Positions 5,842-11,251 of a stretch of DNA of 11,251 nucleotides are shown here, in pieces. Where the stretch lies: NCBI GenBank assembly GCA_051745395.1, contig JBNJEA010000100.1, forward strand, positions 1 to 11,251, written 5' to 3'. The notes under the pieces were generated by a model. That model did not search any database. It was not told the origin of the DNA and saw nothing but the letters and a program-made list of their open reading frames with translations. The position numbers were made by a program, and so were the translations under genes. This stretch comes from JBNJEA01 sp051745395 (GTDB taxonomy: Bacteria > Desulfobacterota > Desulfobacteria > Desulfobacterales > Desulfosalsimonadaceae). Numbering within the stretch: the stretch's first letter is position 1; each line of letters opens with the position of its first letter.

Positions 5842-6645
5842 CTACCTGCCGTAAAACAGCGGCGGCCGCTTTTCAAATATCGCTTGTAAGGCCTCCTGGT
5901 GATCGTCACTGAAATGGCAAAGGGCCTGATAGGCTGCGGACTGATCCAGCAGCTCACGGAGGGTGGCCTGTTGTCCTGCATACAAAAGACGCTTGGACAT
6001 GCGGAGGGCTTCGGGCGGTTTGGCGGCAATCTTTTGGGCAAGTCTCCGGCTTTGTTCCATCAAGTCGTCATGGGAGGTCACGTAATTGACCAGTCCGATG
6101 GCACGGGCTTGTTCGGCGTCGATGACATCGCCGGTGAACGTCAACTCGCAGGCCTTGGCCATGCCCACAGTCCGCGGCAGAAAATAGGCGCCGCCGTCTC
6201 CGGGGATCAAGCCGACATTGAGAAACGTTTCGCCAAAGCTGGCCTTATCCGAGGCGATGCGCATATCGCACATCAGGGCAAGATCACAGCCGGCGCCAAT
6301 GGCCGGCCCGTTGACCGCCGCAATGGTGGGCACGGAAACCTCGTGGACGGCCAGGGGAATACGCTGGATGTTTTTGCGGTAATTTTCCATGATCTGGGCC
6401 GGGGTGCCGGCAAACATCCCATCGCCTTCGGCCATGGCCTTGATGTTGCCGCCGGAGGAAAATGCGGGATCGGCACCGGTAATGATTAAAACCCGGGTCT
6501 GCATATCGGCATTGACCTGCCGGCAGACCGTTTCGATTTCCTCGATGATTTCGGCCCCGGAAATGGCATTTCGCACATCCGGCCGATTCAGGGTCAAAAC
6601 GGCAATTCCGTTTTCCCGGTGCAAACAAATTTCCTGGAAGGCCAT
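5842..6645 (-). CDS. Enoyl-CoA hydratase/isomerase (crotonase family), possible methylglutaconyl-CoA hydratase
   Basis: A 267-residue crotonase-family protein, last gene of the right-hand operon. The oxyanion-hole segments are clear: AFSSGGNIKAM at 61-71 and NGPAIGAGCDLALMCD at 112-127, followed by VGLIPGDGG at 144-152 and TGDVIDAEQA at 171-180. In classical hydratases two glutamates act as acid and base. Here the first position is Asp121 and the second is Phe141, with Asp150 placed in the PGDGG loop as in some isomerase-like members. So hydration of an enoyl-CoA is plausible but not assured. Beside carboxylase, lyase and acetoacetyl-CoA synthetase genes, the obvious role would be 3-methylglutaconyl-CoA hydratase of leucine breakdown; that is inference from context. 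The start at 6645 follows a GGGGGAGGAG ribosome binding site. The gene lies 68 bases after the DUF6125-like gene. Confidence 0.9.
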   Translation of the reverse strand: MAFQEICLHRENGIAVLTLNRPDVRNAISGAEIIEEIETVCRQVNADMQTRVLIITGADPAFSSGGNIKAMAEGDGMFAGTPAQIMENYRKNIQRIPLAVHEVSVPTIAAVNGPAIGAGCDLALMCDMRIASDKASFGETFLNVGLIPGDGGAYFLPRTVGMAKACELTFTGDVIDAEQARAIGLVNYVTSHDDLMEQSRRLAQKIAAKPPEALRMSKRLLYAGQQATLRELLDQSAAYQALCHFSDDHQEALQAIFEKRPPLFYGR

Positions 6646-6713
6646 CTCCTCCCCCTTTTTTCAAGTCTCGTCCATTCGTTTTGCGGCAAAAACAATCGAT
6701 GCAGCAAAGAGTG

Positions 6714-7481
6714 CTATTGTTTTTCGGACAACGTAAACCGCCAGGCACAAAACCATTCGTCCGGGTGGTCATCGGGCGGACACCCGATGCATTGCGTTTC
6801 AATGCGCGGATCAATGGCGCTGGCAAAATAGGCATATTCCACCAACCCGGCGGATTTGCACGGATAGTCCTCCAGGTTTTTCTTCTTCCGCGCTGCCTGG
6901 ACCCGGCATTCATTCATCTGGAACACAAAGCTGCCCGGCCCTTCTTCCACAATGGACTGGGTATTGATGTTGGCATACACCCGGAAGCCCAGCGCCTTTT
7001 TAAGCCCTTCGAGTCCCGGTTTTTCAGATAGGCGGAGATAGCGCTTGATCATCTGTGCCTCCACAGGGGAAAACTGGGCCCACGTGGAATCGTTGCATCG
7101 CTTGGCCTCATTCATGCCGTGGGCAAACTCCACGGACTGGAACCAGACCCCGTCGTTGACCAGCCAGTTGGTACTGACCGCATCGAGCAACTCGGAGAGT
7201 TTCTCCCGCGGCAAATCAGCCAGCGCCGCCGGCAGTTCATTTTTCATGTCAAAACCAAGCACCTTGGACAAGCGTTTCATCTGGATCTGGAAATCTTTTT
7301 CCGTGGCCGATTCCATGGCATCCATGGCCCGTTCCAGCCCCATCTGGTGCCGGATTTCGGTAAACCACAAAGCGTAATGCAGAATCATCCGTTGTGCCAT
7401 GGACAGCACGTAACGGGCCAAGTCTTCCTGAGACAAATCATCTACTTTTTCAACGGGATAATCCGGGGCTTTACCTGGCAT
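6714..7481 (-). CDS. DUF6125-like cysteine-rich protein of unknown function
   Basis: A 255-residue soluble protein that resembles the DUF6125 group, for which I know no established function. The N-terminal half is helical, with the segment HYALWFTEIRHQMG at 35-48. The C-terminal third is the most distinctive part: ECRVQAARK (191-199), DYPCK (205-209), IDPRIETQCIGCPP (223-236) and EWFCAW (242-247). That gives Cys192, Cys208, Cys231, Cys234 and Cys245, possibly with His239, as a likely metal or iron-sulfur site. The start was set at 7481 because GGAG lies 7 bases upstream; the frame is open for 28 codons further upstream but that part overlaps the end of the acetoacetyl-CoA synthetase gene. It sits 52 bases after that gene and 68 bases before the enoyl-CoA hydratase gene, so it is part of the same operon and may act in the same pathway. 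No signal peptide or membrane segment was seen. Confidence 0.75.
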   Translation of the reverse strand: MPGKAPDYPVEKVDDLSQEDLARYVLSMAQRMILHYALWFTEIRHQMGLERAMDAMESATEKDFQIQMKRLSKVLGFDMKNELPAALADLPREKLSELLDAVSTNWLVNDGVWFQSVEFAHGMNEAKRCNDSTWAQFSPVEAQMIKRYLRLSEKPGLEGLKKALGFRVYANINTQSIVEEGPGSFVFQMNECRVQAARKKKNLEDYPCKSAGLVEYAYFASAIDPRIETQCIGCPPDDHPDEWFCAWRFTLSEKQ

Positions 7482-7533
7482 TTTATGACTCCGTTTGCGG
7501 TTTTTGCATGACGAAAAGAAGAAGGCCGAAGGG

Positions 7534-9489
<1,956 letters not shown>

Positions 9490-9512
9490 AGTCGGCATCC
9501 TTTTTTCGTTTG

Positions 9513-10679
9513 CTATTTTCTGTGCTTTTCCGGAAGCACCGCTTTTTCGCCCCATTCGCCGGGCAGTAACTGGCCCCGGGCCTCGCCCTGCTTTTCCTTG
9601 AGTTGCTTTAAGCCGGGACGGGCGAATTTCATGTGGCCCTCCTTTAAGGTCCGGCCGTTGATGGCCGCTTCGCTGCGAAGACGCTGGCCTGCTGTTTTTT
9701 CCATCTGCCGGCCGAGCTTGAGTACCCGATCGATGTCATAGCCGGTATCAATGCCCATTTCATCGATCTGGACCAGCATGTCCTCCAGGCAGGTCAAACC
9801 GACGTAGCGCGGGTCTTCGTAGTAGTACTCGCCGGTGCCCGGCACGGGACAATCGTCTAAGAAGTTGGCCGGCTGGCCGCCCATGCCGCCGATGGTGGCC
9901 TCGAAATTGGTGATACCGGCCTGCAGGGCCGCCAATATGGAAGCCGCCCCCATGCGCTTGGTTTCGTGAAAATGGGCGATGTGGATATCCGGATTGGGGA
10001 TTTCATCGAGTATCATGGCAAAATACCGGTAGACCTCCGGGGCCGAGGCGCTGCCGTCGTGGTCGGCGTGCTCGATGTCCGAAGCCCCGATTTCCAGCCA
10101 CCTCTTGGTAAATTCCACGGCGTCTTTCAACTCGGTGGCCCCGGCAATGGGGCTGCCCCATATGGTCGAAACCGTGCCGCACATCTTAAGGCCGGCATCC
10201 GTGCTTTTTTGGATGCAGCGTTCGGCTTCCTTCCAGTACATGGGCAACGTAACGCCGGAGTTGGCAAAATGGTGCTCTTCCTCGGTCGATACCATCATCA
10301 GCAGCCGGTCCGGGCCGATGCCCTGTTTCTTGAGTTCGATGGCCCGATCCACCGCCGGTTCCCGGATGGTAACGGCCGTAATACAGACGTCATCGGGATT
10401 GATGCCCCGTTTTTCGCAGCGCCTTCGAAACCGGTCGCTGCGCAGATGGCCCAGCACCTCTTCGGCATCGCTGAACTGGGGCAGCAGGTACGGGTTGCCC
10501 AGGTTGGTAACTTCGATGTAGCGGCAGCCTGCAAAAATCAACGCTTCTGCATAGTAAATCTTAGCCCGCGTGGAAATGAACTTTTCCAGATGCTGGAACC
10601 CGTCCCGGATGGTAATGTCTCCGATGGTGACCTTCTTCGGCATCCTGGGAAAAATTTTCCAGTAATCGTATTCCGTCAT
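9513..10679 (-). CDS. HMG-CoA lyase-like protein (pyruvate carboxyltransferase / HMGL-like TIM barrel)
   Basis: A 388-residue protein of the DRE-TIM metallolyase family, whose members cleave or form C-C bonds next to an acyl-CoA or keto acid. Seen directly: ITIRDGFQ at 22-29 (active-site Arg25 and metal ligand Asp26), IEVTNLGNP at 55-63, HFH at 236-238 (two metal-ligand histidines), and a GGMGG loop at 264-268. In true HMG-CoA lyases this loop is followed by a catalytic Cys; here it is Gln269, with Cys277 eight residues later. It is also longer than HMG-CoA lyase (about 300 residues), with an extra C-terminal part. The operon points to HMG-CoA cleavage to acetoacetate and acetyl-CoA, but a related aldol-type reaction is possible. 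The start at 10679 was chosen for its AAGGAG 6 bases upstream; an in-frame ATG 21 codons earlier (10742), close to the tandem array, is an alternative. Confidence 0.85.
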   Translation of the reverse strand: MTEYDYWKIFPRMPKKVTIGDITIRDGFQHLEKFISTRAKIYYAEALIFAGCRYIEVTNLGNPYLLPQFSDAEEVLGHLRSDRFRRRCEKRGINPDDVCITAVTIREPAVDRAIELKKQGIGPDRLLMMVSTEEEHHFANSGVTLPMYWKEAERCIQKSTDAGLKMCGTVSTIWGSPIAGATELKDAVEFTKRWLEIGASDIEHADHDGSASAPEVYRYFAMILDEIPNPDIHIAHFHETKRMGAASILAALQAGITNFEATIGGMGGQPANFLDDCPVPGTGEYYYEDPRYVGLTCLEDMLVQIDEMGIDTGYDIDRVLKLGRQMEKTAGQRLRSEAAINGRTLKEGHMKFARPGLKQLKEKQGEARGQLLPGEWGEKAVLPEKHRK

Positions 10680-10756
10680 AAATTGCTCCTTTTTCATTTT
10701 CGAAAATATTTGCCTAATGGTTTCAAAATCATGTTCCTTCATTGCCTTAGAAAGCA

Positions 10757-10816
10757 CCTCAGTCCCTCAGTACCTCAGTACCTCAGTCCCTCAGTGCCTT
10801 AGTCCCTTAGTGCCTT
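10757..10816 (-). repeat. 8-bp tandem repeat array, 7.5 copies
   Basis: Units of CCTCAGTN run head to tail from 10757: five with CCTCAGT, then two with CCTTAGT and half a unit CCTT. The eighth base varies (C, A, A, C, G, C, G). On the transcribed minus strand the unit reads NACTGAGG or NACTAAGG, so each holds a stop codon (TGA or TAA). Because 8 is not a multiple of 3, the array closes all three frames. It fills the gap between the carboxyltransferase stop (10829) and the lyase-like start (10679). Copy number is likely to vary by slipped-strand replication; any effect on the downstream gene is inference. Confidence 0.92.
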
Positions 10817-10828
10817 CCCTTACATCCA

Positions 10829-11251
10829 TCAAAACCGGAAATTCCCGAACGCCGGATCCCCCACGGGTTGAATATGGCTGACTTCCACGGCCATGGCCAG
10901 CCAGTCCCGGATTTCGGTAAATTTTAGCGTCCGGTCGTTTAGCAGGCGGGCCCCGCAGAAAAACGGGTGGGCCTCGCCGTCGTACTTGGCCACCATCTTT
11001 TCATAAAAGGCGTTTCGCTCCTCATCGCCCATGGGCCGGCCCTCGGCCTCGCGCTTGCGTTCCTCTATAGACAACAGCACACCGCCGGCGCTTTTGCCGC
11101 TCATCACCGAAGTGCGGCCCCGCATGGTGTTAAACAGAAACTTCGGGCGGTAGGCCCGGCCGCACATGCCGTAATTGGCCGCTCCGTTGTCCTGGCCGAG
11201 CACCAGTTGAATCCGCGGCACCTGGGCACAGGACACGGCCCGGACCATATC
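10829..11251 (-). CDS. Acyl-CoA carboxylase carboxyltransferase (beta) subunit, methylcrotonyl-CoA carboxylase type; 5' part beyond window
   Basis: The last 140 residues of a biotin-dependent carboxyltransferase; the frame is open through the right edge, so the gene starts outside the window. The segment ANYGMCGRAYRPKFLF (residues 25-40 of the visible part) is the family's conserved CoA/carboxybiotin loop, normally GAGNYGMCGRAY, here with GAAN. SVMSGKSAGGVL follows at 47-58 in place of the usual SVMGGEQAAGVL. The subunit moves the carboxyl group from biotin to an acyl-CoA such as 3-methylcrotonyl-CoA, the first committed step of the pathway encoded by the following genes. Methylcrotonyl-CoA is the best guess given the neighbours; propionyl- or geranyl-CoA-type substrates cannot be excluded from this fragment. 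The gap to the next gene is 149 bases, about 60 of them tandem repeats. The stop is TGA at 10829. Confidence 0.88.
   Translation of the reverse strand, partial: DMVRAVSCAQVPRIQLVLGQDNGAANYGMCGRAYRPKFLFNTMRGRTSVMSGKSAGGVLLSIEERKREAEGRPMGDEERNAFYEKMVAKYDGEAHPFFCGARLLNDRTLKFTEIRDWLAMAVEVSHIQPVGDPAFGNFRF

Noticed and set aside
5821..5856. Possible terminator overlapping the stop codon of the enoyl-CoA hydratase gene (GCAGG ... CCTGC with inner GTG ... CAC)
   Set aside because: The stem is broken by a 2x2 internal loop and the T-run that follows is interrupted. Too weak to annotate.
9966..10802. Plus-strand reading frame (278 codons) opposite the lyase-like gene
   Set aside because: Antisense shadow; its C-terminus is simply the translated 8-bp repeat array.
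10757..10816. CRISPR array
   Set aside because: The repeats are 8 bp and contiguous, with no spacers. It is a simple tandem repeat.

Overview
The window looks like chromosomal DNA of a strictly or facultatively anaerobic Desulfobacterota bacterium, probably of the Desulfobacterales type. This is inferred from protein character: an acyl-CoA carboxylase / HMG-CoA-lyase-like / acetoacetyl-CoA ligase set with a DUF6125-like protein in its midst, a TraR/DksA-type zinc-finger protein, and a many-PAS cytoplasmic histidine kinase. No rRNA or other decisive marker is present. All nine complete genes and one partial gene lie on the minus strand, so the natural reading order is from the right edge to the left. 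No tRNA, insertion sequence, prophage or CRISPR array was seen.

Right half (about 5842-11251): a catabolic operon. In order of transcription it holds the 3' end of an acyl-CoA carboxylase carboxyltransferase subunit (methylcrotonyl-CoA carboxylase type), an HMG-CoA lyase-like TIM-barrel protein, an acetoacetyl-CoA synthetase, a DUF6125-like Cys-rich protein and a crotonase-family enoyl-CoA hydratase. The order of chemistry matches the lower leucine/isovalerate route: 3-methylcrotonyl-CoA, 3-methylglutaconyl-CoA, HMG-CoA, acetoacetate, acetoacetyl-CoA. However, the lyase and hydratase both lack a classical catalytic residue, so the exact substrate is open. An array of 7.5 copies of an 8-bp repeat lies between the carboxylase and lyase genes.

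Middle (about 1560-5841): two signalling genes. One is a soluble four-PAS histidine kinase of the NarL/UhpB type (HisKA_3), with no response regulator beside it. The other is a DUF484/GAF-like diguanylate cyclase with an AGDEF active site and an intact I-site, followed by a very clear intrinsic terminator. The 336-bp gap between them holds no supported gene but has GTATAC repeats and a possible promoter.

Left end (1-1559): three small genes for stress and translation biology. They are arfB (a ribosome-rescue peptidyl-tRNA hydrolase with a GGQ motif), an RRM RNA-binding protein with a good extended -10 promoter, and a DksA/TraR-like zinc-finger protein. Several inverted repeats decorate the spaces between them, including a perfect 16-bp pair at 48-112, a compound hairpin at 523-570 and a repeat overlapping the -10 box of the RRM gene.

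Most of the window is recognisable housekeeping or catabolic content. The points most worth a second look are the altered active sites in the leucine-type operon, the DUF6125 protein inside it, the 8-bp tandem array, and the unexplained inverted repeats at the left end.
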